Assembly: GCA_966212235.1 (NCBI GenBank)
Contig: CBIHPP010000013.1
Location: forward strand, 1 to 64,000
Source of the DNA: Niastella sp966212235
GTDB taxonomy: Bacteria > Bacteroidota > Bacteroidia > Chitinophagales > Chitinophagaceae
Length of the DNA: 64,000 bases
Direction of reading: 5' to 3'
Below, piece after piece: positions 1 through 7,861 of the stretch. Positions within the stretch are counted from its first letter, which is position 1, and each line of letters begins with the position of its first letter. Below the pieces are notes generated by a model, which made no database searches, was not told the DNA's origin, and worked only from the letters and a program-made list of their open reading frames with translations. The position numbers were made by a program, and so were the translations under genes.

Positions 1-51
1 CACGTACGGTTCTCTGAGAACTTAGAGTTGAAATACTCTGATTTACTCGTT
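1..51 (+). mobile_element. 3' end of a group II intron (domain V 3' strand and domain VI), truncated by the window
   Basis: The window opens with CACGTACGGTTCT, which matches the 3' strand of the catalytic domain V hairpin of bacterial group II introns. It is followed by a short linker and a hairpin (TTAGAGT at 22-28 pairing with ACTCTGA at 35-41, one G-U pair, loop TGAAAT) and then TTTACTCGTT. That is the order expected for domain VI with its branch-point adenosine and an end resembling the common CTACTCG-type intron terminus. The 5' strand of domain V and the reverse-transcriptase ORF would lie upstream, outside the window. The exact 3' splice site (about 50-53) cannot be fixed from one side only. 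I recognise the motif from memory; no covariance search was run. Confidence 0.55.
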
Positions 52-88
52 GATTGTTCTTAAACCCGTCGATAGTTCATGTGCCCAG

Positions 89-121
89 AAAAGCGAAGAG
101 GGAAACCTCTTTGCTTTTTCT
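89..121 (+). terminator. Rho-independent terminator-like hairpin
   Basis: AAAAGCGAAGAGG (89-101) pairs with CCTCTTTGCTTTT (106-118) around a GAAA tetraloop, with one G-U pair, followed by further T residues. It would end transcription arriving from the upstream intron side and so insulate the gene cluster starting at 151. Confidence 0.7.
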
Positions 122-150
122 TACATCTCGTTGCCGTTAAATAATTATCC

Positions 151-1545
151 ATGAAGATCATCTTTGTCTTGTTTTTTTTATCAACCGGGCTGTTTTCATT
201 GGCGCAAAAACAGCAACGCTACCATGCCATCTATTCCGGTGTTCCCTGGTTCGATGAAAAAGGCAACCCGGTTAGCGCACATGGAGCAAATATAGTGAAG
301 GATAAGAGCAGGTATTATCTTTTTGGCGAGCGTCATTACGATACCAGCAATGCTTTTGCCGGCTTCAATTGTTATTCGTCTACGGATCTGTACACCTGGA
401 AATTCGAAAGTATCGCATTGCCGGTTCAGGATAGTGGCAAGTTAGGGCCAGGCCGGGTAGGTGAACGGCCGAAGGTGATGAAGTGCCCGGCCACTGGCGA
501 ATACATTATGTACATGCATGTTGATACACTCGGCCATATAGACCAGTTTGTGGGTTATGCCACTTCCAACAAGATCACCGGTCCTTATACATATCGCGGA
601 CCGTTGCTTTTTAACGGCAAACCTATTCTGAAATGGGACATGGGCACTTTTCAGGACAAAGACGGTGCAGGGTATGTGCTGTTACATGGCGGAGATATTT
701 ACAAGCTGAACAATGATTATAAAAGTATAGTAGAACAGGTAAATAAAAGTTTTACCAGTGGATTTGAATCTCCGGCTATTTTCAGAAAGGATAGCATCTA
801 TTACTTTTTAGGTTCACACCTCACAAGTTGGGAGCGTAATGATAATAATTATTATACTGCTACCTCTTTAAAAGGCCCCTGGATAAAAAGAGGGTTGTTC
901 TGCCCTGAAGGCTCACTTACCTGGAACTCACAAACAACCTTTGTGCTGCCCATGGAGGGATCGAAAGAAACAACGTATATGTTCATGGGTGATCGCTGGT
1001 CTTATCCCAAACAGGCCTCAGCCGCTACTTATGTGTGGCAGCCGTTAAAGATAGAAGGCACATCCATTTCCATTCCCAACTACCGGGAGGCCTGGACAAT
1101 CAATGCTTCCACTGGTATTGCATCAACGGTACAGATTGGCAGCTGTGAAATTAACAATGCCAACAAATCATCAATTACCTATTCGGGTAACTGGATGCAC
1201 GATACCTTATCGATGGTGAGCGCAAAGGAAAAAGATGCTTCGTTTACGGTAAGGTTTAAAGGCGTTCAAATTGGTTTTTATGGGCTGGCGCGGCCCGATG
1301 GTGGTTATGCGCAGGTAACGATCTGCAACAGCAAAGGAAAAACAGTGCTGTCTTCCATGGTAGATATGTATTGTAAATACCCGGAGCTATCCATCAAATT
1401 TTTAAGTCCAATGTTGAAGAAGGATAATTATACTTTAATAGTTTCAGTGATGGGAGAACATGGCAACTGGTTTGATAAAAAGAAAAATAAGTATGGCAGT
1501 ACAGGCAATTTTGTTTCTCTTGATAAAGTGGTGATCAATGAATAG
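151..1545 (+). CDS. GH43 family glycosidase, GH43_24-like (probable exo-beta-1,3-galactanase)
   Basis: A secreted 464-residue glycosidase with a signal peptide ending near residue 19 (FSLAQ). The five-bladed propeller begins with VPWFDEKGNPVSAHGANIV. The usual GH43 catalytic-base aspartate is absent from this first blade (AHGANIV takes its place), as in the galactanase subfamily GH43_24. E206 in GFESPAIF is the candidate general acid. Q261 in NSQTTFVLP sits where GH43_24 enzymes use a glutamine in place of the base. The C-terminal ~140 residues form a beta-rich accessory domain. It is the first gene of a tightly packed cluster with an SGNH esterase, another GH43, GH115 and a LacI regulator. 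By family it would cut beta-1,3-galactan, the backbone of arabinogalactan. The related subfamily GH43_34 (arabinofuranosidase or galactosidase) is the main alternative, so the subfamily is an inference. Confidence 0.8.
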   Translation: MKIIFVLFFLSTGLFSLAQKQQRYHAIYSGVPWFDEKGNPVSAHGANIVKDKSRYYLFGERHYDTSNAFAGFNCYSSTDLYTWKFESIALPVQDSGKLGPGRVGERPKVMKCPATGEYIMYMHVDTLGHIDQFVGYATSNKITGPYTYRGPLLFNGKPILKWDMGTFQDKDGAGYVLLHGGDIYKLNNDYKSIVEQVNKSFTSGFESPAIFRKDSIYYFLGSHLTSWERNDNNYYTATSLKGPWIKRGLFCPEGSLTWNSQTTFVLPMEGSKETTYMFMGDRWSYPKQASAATYVWQPLKIEGTSISIPNYREAWTINASTGIASTVQIGSCEINNANKSSITYSGNWMHDTLSMVSAKEKDASFTVRFKGVQIGFYGLARPDGGYAQVTICNSKGKTVLSSMVDMYCKYPELSIKFLSPMLKKDNYTLIVSVMGEHGNWFDKKKNKYGSTGNFVSLDKVVINE

Positions 1546-1582
1546 CATAACGAAATAATACATTCCTTACAAAATTTACCAC

Positions 1583-2329
1583 ATGAAACATACATGCACT
1601 ATTTTTTTACTGTTGATTACATGTGCGTTTGCTTTTCCTGTAAAGAAGAAAATAAAAATTTTAATGGCGGGCGATTCAACCATGGCTGTGAAGCAGGCCC
1701 GGGCTTTTCCTGAAACCGGTTGGGGTATGCCCTTTGTTTATTTTTGGGACAGCAGTGTCGCCGTGATCAACAAGGCCCGGAATGGCGCCAGCACAAAAAC
1801 TTTCATGGCCGACGGTCTCTGGGAATCCATCCTGCAAAATGCGGAAGCGGGAGACTATGTATTTATTCAGTTTGGTCATAACGATGAAGTCCCCACTAAA
1901 AAATCGTTCACAACCGAAGATGAATTTAGTGCCAATCTTGTAAAATTCATTAGTGATGTAAAGACTAAAAACGCCACTCCTGTATTCCTGACACCTGTTG
2001 CCCGGCGCAAGTTTGATTCAAACGGGCAAATTGAAGGCACCCATGAAGCGTATTCGGAAATTGTGCGCCGTGTGGCGGCAAAAGAAAAAGTGCTATTGAT
2101 CGACCTTGACAAAAAAAGCCAGGCGCTGTACCAGCAGTTTGGCCTGGAAAAATCGGAACTGCTTTTTCTCCATTTACAAAAAGGCGAACATCCAAACTAT
2201 CCGAACGGCAAGGAAGATAATACTCATTTTTCTGAGTTGGGCGCCAGGCTGATAGCGGAGTTGGTGTTACATGAAATAAAGGAAAACATACCTGAACTGA
2301 CCGACCGGGTTATTTCACAGAAAGATTGA
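1583..2329 (+). CDS. SGNH/GDSL-family carbohydrate esterase (CE12, rhamnogalacturonan acetylesterase-like)
   Basis: A 248-residue secreted hydrolase, predicted to remove acetyl groups from plant polysaccharides. After a short signal peptide it shows all SGNH blocks: MAGDSTMA with nucleophile S32, a glycine/asparagine block around RNGAS (66-70), FGHND with N100, and EDNTHFS near the C-terminus with D212 and H215 of the triad. Length and motif spacing fit CE12 (rhamnogalacturonan or xylan acetylesterases). It starts 37 bases after the GH43_24-like gene, and its stop codon touches the leader of the next GH43 gene, so it is probably co-transcribed. Whether it acts on acetylated pectin, xylan or arabinogalactan cannot be told from sequence. 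Confidence 0.85.
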   Translation: MKHTCTIFLLLITCAFAFPVKKKIKILMAGDSTMAVKQARAFPETGWGMPFVYFWDSSVAVINKARNGASTKTFMADGLWESILQNAEAGDYVFIQFGHNDEVPTKKSFTTEDEFSANLVKFISDVKTKNATPVFLTPVARRKFDSNGQIEGTHEAYSEIVRRVAAKEKVLLIDLDKKSQALYQQFGLEKSELLFLHLQKGEHPNYPNGKEDNTHFSELGARLIAELVLHEIKENIPELTDRVISQKD

Positions 2330-2376
2330 AGCGGGAGGTCGGCAATGAATATACGAATACGATCAAGTTATTTATA

Positions 2377-3894
2377 ATGAAGAGAATCGCTTTTCCTGCG
2401 TTTTGCGTTTTGATGACTATGTTTTACCCTCTTTCCCTGTTGGCCCAGATGAGGCCTTCAGGGAAAGAGGGTATTAATATCTTTGCCAATCCCATCCTGG
2501 GTGGCGATTATCCGGATCCCAGCATCATGCGGGACGGTAAAGATTATTACATGACCCATTCTGCATTCGATTATTTGCCAGGCCTCACCATTTTTCATTC
2601 TGTCGATCTGGTGAATTGGGAACCGGTCGGCTATGTTTATACTTCATACCTGGGTGCCGGCTGGGCGCCCGATATCTGCAAATATGATGGTAAATACTAT
2701 ATCTACTTTACCGTAGCCAATAAAGGCAATTTTGTTGTTTATGCCAACAAGCCTGAAGGGCCCTGGAGCAGTGCCATCGATTTGAATGTTGCCTGGATAG
2801 ACCCTTGCCATATTGCGGATGAAACCGGACAGCGATGGCTTTTTTTAAGCGGGGGGCATCGCATTAAACTGGCTGCTGATGGGTTATCGGTTGTTGGTAC
2901 CCTTGAAAAAGTTTATGATGGATGGCAATACCCGGAAGAGTGGGAGACCGAGGGCCAGGCGCTGGAAGGCCCCAAACTCAAAAAGATCGGCGCTTATTAT
3001 TACATGTTGAGTGCGCAGGGTGGAACCGCAGGCCCGCCCACTTCACACATGGTAGTGGTTGCCCGTTCAGGGTCAATCAACGGTCCCTGGGAAAATGCGC
3101 CCAACAATCCCTTGATACATACCTACAGCAGAGCAGAAAGATGGTGGTCGAAAGGACATGGTTCACTCATTGATGCACCGGATGGAAAATGGTGGATCGT
3201 TTACCATGCGTATGAAAATGGTCTTTTAGGTTTGGGTAGGCAAACGTTGCTTGAACCGGTGGAGCTAACAAACGATGGCTGGTTGAAAGCGCCAATGGGT
3301 AAAGGAATAGAAAAACCGTTGCGTACACCTGTTACCTCCGGAAAGGCCATTGACCGGCTGGCGCACCTGAACGAATTCCGCATTGGGCTCGACTGGCGAT
3401 TTTACAAGCAGTTCGATTCAACCAGGTTTGCAGTGAACAGCAGGGTGCTTACCATAAATGCACAGGGAAAAACCCCGCATGAATCGGCGCCGTTGCTCTT
3501 TGTTGCAGGCGCACATGATTATGAGTTTAGTGTTCGAATAGAAAAAGATCCGAATGCAGTTGCCGGCCTGGTGCTCTTTTACAATGCTGATTTTTATGTA
3601 GGGACAGGGTTCAACAGCGAACAGATCCTTAGCTGGAGAAAAGGCGCCATCAAAGGGCGGCATGAGCAAAAGGGGAAGAACCGGTTATGGTTGAAGATCC
3701 GGAATACCGATAACATCGTTACTGGCTTTTATAGTTATGATGGAATTAACTGGAAGCAGGAACCGTGGTCGCGGGACATCTCCGGTTATCATCACAATGT
3801 GTTGTACGATTTTATCAGCATTTTACCAGGGCTGTTTGCTTACGGAGAAGGAACCGTGACGTTTAGTGAGTTTCAGTATAAAGGATTAAAATAA
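2377..3894 (+). CDS. GH43 glycosidase with C-terminal beta-sandwich domain (beta-xylosidase/arabinofuranosidase type)
   Basis: A 505-residue secreted enzyme. An upstream TTG at 2326 gives a longer frame, but the ATG at 2377 directly precedes a good signal peptide (MKRIAFPAFCVLM...SLLAQ), so I use it. The propeller has a complete GH43 triad: base Asp in GGDYPDPSIM, pKa-modulating Asp in WIDPCHIAD and general acid Glu in ALEGPKL. From about residue 330 a concanavalin-like (DUF1349-type) sandwich follows, as in GH43 enzymes acting on xylan and arabinan. The N-terminal domain of the large fusion at 42375 is a clear paralogue (GGDYPDPSI vs NGDYPDPSI, and GGTAGPxTSHM in both). It lies mid-cluster between the esterase and GH115. 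Subfamily and exact linkage are not assigned. Confidence 0.88.
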   Translation: MKRIAFPAFCVLMTMFYPLSLLAQMRPSGKEGINIFANPILGGDYPDPSIMRDGKDYYMTHSAFDYLPGLTIFHSVDLVNWEPVGYVYTSYLGAGWAPDICKYDGKYYIYFTVANKGNFVVYANKPEGPWSSAIDLNVAWIDPCHIADETGQRWLFLSGGHRIKLAADGLSVVGTLEKVYDGWQYPEEWETEGQALEGPKLKKIGAYYYMLSAQGGTAGPPTSHMVVVARSGSINGPWENAPNNPLIHTYSRAERWWSKGHGSLIDAPDGKWWIVYHAYENGLLGLGRQTLLEPVELTNDGWLKAPMGKGIEKPLRTPVTSGKAIDRLAHLNEFRIGLDWRFYKQFDSTRFAVNSRVLTINAQGKTPHESAPLLFVAGAHDYEFSVRIEKDPNAVAGLVLFYNADFYVGTGFNSEQILSWRKGAIKGRHEQKGKNRLWLKIRNTDNIVTGFYSYDGINWKQEPWSRDISGYHHNVLYDFISILPGLFAYGEGTVTFSEFQYKGLK

Positions 3895-3913
3895 TAATAG
3901 CTGAAGTATAGCC

Positions 3914-6838
3914 ATGAAGAACTATCATTACCTGCTCGTTTTTACATCAATAATTTCCAATGCTGTTACGGCGCAGAAAAACGTATTTCCAATTATTACA
4001 AAAGCTGGTAACGTTTCTATTGTTTATAATAACAAGGCGGCCAAACTGGATTCCATTTCGGCCCATCTGCTGGCTGAAGATATAGAACGGGTCACTTCTG
4101 TTAAACCAAAAGTGATCACTGACATGTCAAAAGTGAAGGGAAATGTTATAGTTATCGGCTCCGTTCAATCCCCACTTATAAAAAAAATGGCAGGCGGTCA
4201 ATCCGTTTTTTTGAAAAAACTGGCCGGCAAATGGGAAAGTTTTGGAATGGCCGTTGTTGACAAACCATCGGGAGCCATTTCAAAAGCATTGGTGATTGCT
4301 GGTAGTGATGCCAGAGGTACTGCTTATGGCGTTTTTACCCTTTCTGAAAAAATAGGTGTTTCACCCTGGTACTGGTGGGCCGATGTGCCGGCAAAGAAAC
4401 AAAAGGAGCTGATCATTACGCAGAACAATTACATTTCATTGACGCCTGGGGTAAAATACAGGGGCATTTTTATCAACGATGAAGATTGGGGTCTGCAACC
4501 ATGGGCTGCCAAAACATTTGAACCGGAAACGGGCGACATTGGTCCAAAAACATACGCTAAGGTGTTTGAGTTATTACTTCGGTTAAAGGCTAATCTGATA
4601 TGGCCTGCCATGCATCCTTCCACGAAGGCGTTTTTTCATTATCCGGGCAATGTAAAAATGGCCGAAGATTATCAAATCATCGTTGGTTCCTCTCATGCCG
4701 AACCAATGCTTCGGAATAATGTGGATGAATGGGATGAAAAAACAATGGGTCATTTTAATTATTTCACCAATAAAGAAAGGGTTATAAAGTATTGGGAAGA
4801 CCGTATAAAAGAAAGCAGCGGTGTCAATGCCATTTATTCGCTTGGCATGCGTGGTATACATGACGGACAAATGGAAGGGGTGAAAGACCTGAAAGAAGCA
4901 GTACCTGTTGTAGAACGCATCATTGGAGAAGAACGCGACCTGCTTTCCAAATACATCAACAAAGATGTAACGGCCATACCCCAGGTGTTGACTCCCTATA
5001 AGGAAGTGCTGGAAATTTATGACAACGGTTTAAAAGTGCCCGATGATGTAACACTGGTGTGGCCCGATGACAATTATGGTTATATACACCGGCTGAACAA
5101 TGAAAAGGAAAGAGCCCGAAAAGGTGGCGCCGGAGTGTACTATCATGCTTCTTACTGGGGAAGGCCCCACGATTATCTGTGGCTGCCTTCTTCCCATCCT
5201 TCTTTACTAAGGGAAGAAATGATAAAGGCATACGAAACAGGAGCCAGGTGCCTTTGGGTATTGAATGTGGGCGATATCAAACCGCAGGAATACAACATGC
5301 AGCAGTTTTTGGATATGGCCTGGGATCCTGCTCCGTTCAAAGAGAGCCGGTACACAAAACAACATTTACTTAATTGGGCCATTTCACTTTTTGGGAAATC
5401 GCAGGGGCAAAAAATAAAGTCCATTTTATGGGAATATTATCAGTTGGCATTTGAACGGCGACCTGAATTTATGGGATGGAGCCAGACAGAGCCAAACACG
5501 CAAACTGCCTGTACAGCATTTAATCATTTTTATTTCGGTGATGAAGCGCAACTGCGAATAGATAGGTACAATGTGATGGAAGCAGCCGTAAAGAAATTAC
5601 GTCAGCAGATCCCCACGGAACATGCCGATGCATTTTATCAGTTGGTGTATTATCCGGTTGTTGGAGCTTCCTGGATCAATAAAAAGTTTTTATACCGCGA
5701 TAAATATTACCTGTATGCTAAACAAAACAGGTTGAGTGCATACGAATATGCACAATTATCAAATGCGGTATACGACAGCATTATAAAGGAAACCGGATAT
5801 TACAATACGCAGGTAGCCGGTAGAAAATGGGAACACATAATGTCGATGAACCCAAGAAGCCTGCCGGTGTATCAACCTCCGGTGCTGGCTGCAATCACTA
5901 TCGATAGTTCAGCTACCTGGAATATTGCGCCGGAAGGGTACGTAGCAAAGGATTCGTCTTTATTGAGTGATGAAGATGTTATGGCATTACCTTCTTTCGA
6001 TAATCTCAACAGGCAAAAGTATTTCGTTGATATCTATCTGAGTAAAGGGGAAACCGTAAAATGGAATGCCGTTACTTCCCACAACTGGATCCGCCTTTCA
6101 AAAAGCAGAGGGGTGCTGGCTCCGGAAAAAGGAAACAGGCAAATAAGGCTTTGGGTAGATATTGACTGGGATAAGCTGCCTGTAAATGAAAAGGCAGAAG
6201 GCTTAATCACTTTTGTTGATGGTGATAATAGAAAAGCAGTAAAAGTACGGGCTGTTAAAATTTATAAAAGGGAACTGGCAGGTTATAAAGGCTTCATTGA
6301 AAATAATGGCATTGTTTCCATGCGGGCCGCCAGTTTTTCCAGACAAATAAACAAAATGCCCAATCAATGGAAGATCATCGAGGGTTTAGGATACACAGGA
6401 AAGGTATTACAGGCCTTTCCATTATCAATTGCAGGAAATGTATTAACAGATGCCGATTCCTTTAAACGCAGCCATGCTGTTGTTGAATATGATTTCTATA
6501 CATTTTCCCGGGCAACCAGCTTCGTAACTGTTTTTACATTGCCGACTCATCCCCTTAATAACAACTGTAGTTTGAGATATGCGGTGGCTGTTGATAATGA
6601 TACATTGACCCTTGTCGATTTCAAAACGGTTGGCAGAAGCGAGGAATGGAAACAAAATGTGTTGAGCAACAGGGCCCAAAGAAAAATAGCGATGCCTTTT
6701 CTGGAGGCCGGAATGCACACTTTGAAAATATATGCCATTGACCCGGGTGTTATCCTTGATGAGATCCGGATCGATAAAGGAAATGTAATAAAAGGGTATA
6801 GTACTGTTCCTGAAACAAGAATCTCACATGGACAATAA
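3914..6838 (+). CDS. GH115 alpha-glucuronidase
   Basis: A 974-residue secreted GH115 enzyme that removes terminal glucuronic acid or 4-O-methylglucuronic acid, usually from the non-reducing end or internal residues of glucuronoxylan or from arabinogalactan. The signal peptide ends near residue 20 (NAVTAQ). Family hallmarks follow: an N-terminal Rossmann-like domain, GVSPWYWWADVP, KYRGIFINDEDWG at the barrel entrance, LKANLIWPAMHPS and VLVWPDDNYGY-like strands, then a helical region and a C-terminal beta-sandwich. Length fits the family (about 850-980). The gene begins 19 bases after the GH43 stop, and its last 11 bases overlap the start of a LacI regulator, so the two are translationally coupled. 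Confidence 0.93.
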   Translation: MKNYHYLLVFTSIISNAVTAQKNVFPIITKAGNVSIVYNNKAAKLDSISAHLLAEDIERVTSVKPKVITDMSKVKGNVIVIGSVQSPLIKKMAGGQSVFLKKLAGKWESFGMAVVDKPSGAISKALVIAGSDARGTAYGVFTLSEKIGVSPWYWWADVPAKKQKELIITQNNYISLTPGVKYRGIFINDEDWGLQPWAAKTFEPETGDIGPKTYAKVFELLLRLKANLIWPAMHPSTKAFFHYPGNVKMAEDYQIIVGSSHAEPMLRNNVDEWDEKTMGHFNYFTNKERVIKYWEDRIKESSGVNAIYSLGMRGIHDGQMEGVKDLKEAVPVVERIIGEERDLLSKYINKDVTAIPQVLTPYKEVLEIYDNGLKVPDDVTLVWPDDNYGYIHRLNNEKERARKGGAGVYYHASYWGRPHDYLWLPSSHPSLLREEMIKAYETGARCLWVLNVGDIKPQEYNMQQFLDMAWDPAPFKESRYTKQHLLNWAISLFGKSQGQKIKSILWEYYQLAFERRPEFMGWSQTEPNTQTACTAFNHFYFGDEAQLRIDRYNVMEAAVKKLRQQIPTEHADAFYQLVYYPVVGASWINKKFLYRDKYYLYAKQNRLSAYEYAQLSNAVYDSIIKETGYYNTQVAGRKWEHIMSMNPRSLPVYQPPVLAAITIDSSATWNIAPEGYVAKDSSLLSDEDVMALPSFDNLNRQKYFVDIYLSKGETVKWNAVTSHNWIRLSKSRGVLAPEKGNRQIRLWVDIDWDKLPVNEKAEGLITFVDGDNRKAVKVRAVKIYKRELAGYKGFIENNGIVSMRAASFSRQINKMPNQWKIIEGLGYTGKVLQAFPLSIAGNVLTDADSFKRSHAVVEYDFYTFSRATSFVTVFTLPTHPLNNNCSLRYAVAVDNDTLTLVDFKTVGRSEEWKQNVLSNRAQRKIAMPFLEAGMHTLKIYAIDPGVILDEIRIDKGNVIKGYSTVPETRISHGQ

Positions 6839-7850
6839 CAAAGAAATAACGATATACGACCTGGCTGAACGCCTGAACATTTCTGCTGCTACCGTAAGCC
6901 GGGCATTGAACGATCATCCTGCTATTAACAAAAAAACAAAAAGAAAAGTGTGTGAAATGGCAGAAGCCATGGGCTACAGAAAAAATCATTTCGCGACGGG
7001 GCTTAGAATTCAAAAAACAAATACTATTGGGGTCATTGTTCATGATCTCAATAGCGATTTCATCGCTTCGGTCCTTAGTGGAATAGAAAAGAGGATGGCC
7101 AGTGAACAATACATTATAATTATAGGTCATTCTTCCGGATCAATTGAGAAAGAAATAGCCAATGCAAACAACTTATTTCACAACCGGGTAGATGGGTTGA
7201 TCGTGTCCGTAGCTTCTGACACGGTTGATCTTAGTCATTATGATCTTTTTATAGAAAAGGGAATACCTGTTGTGTTCTTTGACCGGGTTAGAAAGGATGC
7301 GCCGGGGATAAAAGTGATTATCGATAACCAAAAAGCCGCGTATAGTTCCACTGAGCACCTTATTCAACAAGGTTGCCGCAGGCTAATGCATATAACAGGC
7401 GATCTGGCCCAAAACGTATATGCCGACAGGCTCAATGGATTTAAAAAGGCCCTGGCTGATTACAATTTGTCTTACGAACCTGGTCAACTCCTGGTTACAG
7501 ATCTTGATGAGAAAGCCGGGAAGGAGGTGGCCCGGCAGGTAATGGATATGAAGCCAGGCCCCGACGGGCTCATTTTTGCAAATGATTTATGTGCAGCAGT
7601 ATGCATGAAAACCCTGAATGCCGGCGGTATAAAAATTCCGGAAGATATAGCGATCGTGGGTTTTAATAATGATATCATTAGCAGGCTGGTAGAACCGCAA
7701 TTAACTACTATTAATTATACGGGCACCGAAATGGGCGAAGTGGCTGCAAACAATTTACTGGCTCAATTGAACGGTCGTTTTGAGCGGTCAGATTATACGG
7801 TCATTCTTAAATCGCAGTTAATGATCAGGGGGTCTTCTAAAGTCCATTGA
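6828..7850 (+). CDS. LacI-family transcriptional regulator
   Basis: A 340-residue cytoplasmic repressor. The N-terminal helix-turn-helix (ITIYDLAERLNISAATVSRA, residues 7-26) and hinge region (MAEAMGYRKN) are typical of LacI/GalR, followed by a periplasmic-binding-protein-like effector domain starting TNTIGVIVHDLNSDF. The ATG lies inside the GH115 gene (11-base overlap), so the regulator is made with the glycosidases it probably controls. The effector is probably a sugar or sugar acid released by the cluster, which is inference. It converges with HTCS 1 across only 11 bases, with no clear terminator between them. Confidence 0.95.
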   Translation: MDNNKEITIYDLAERLNISAATVSRALNDHPAINKKTKRKVCEMAEAMGYRKNHFATGLRIQKTNTIGVIVHDLNSDFIASVLSGIEKRMASEQYIIIIGHSSGSIEKEIANANNLFHNRVDGLIVSVASDTVDLSHYDLFIEKGIPVVFFDRVRKDAPGIKVIIDNQKAAYSSTEHLIQQGCRRLMHITGDLAQNVYADRLNGFKKALADYNLSYEPGQLLVTDLDEKAGKEVARQVMDMKPGPDGLIFANDLCAAVCMKTLNAGGIKIPEDIAIVGFNNDIISRLVEPQLTTINYTGTEMGEVAANNLLAQLNGRFERSDYTVILKSQLMIRGSSKVH

Positions 7851-7861
7851 CCATTCATCAT

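Noticed and set aside
7851..7861. A terminator between LacI and HTCS 1
   Set aside because: The 11-base gap and its flanks contain no stable hairpin; the two transcripts probably overlap.
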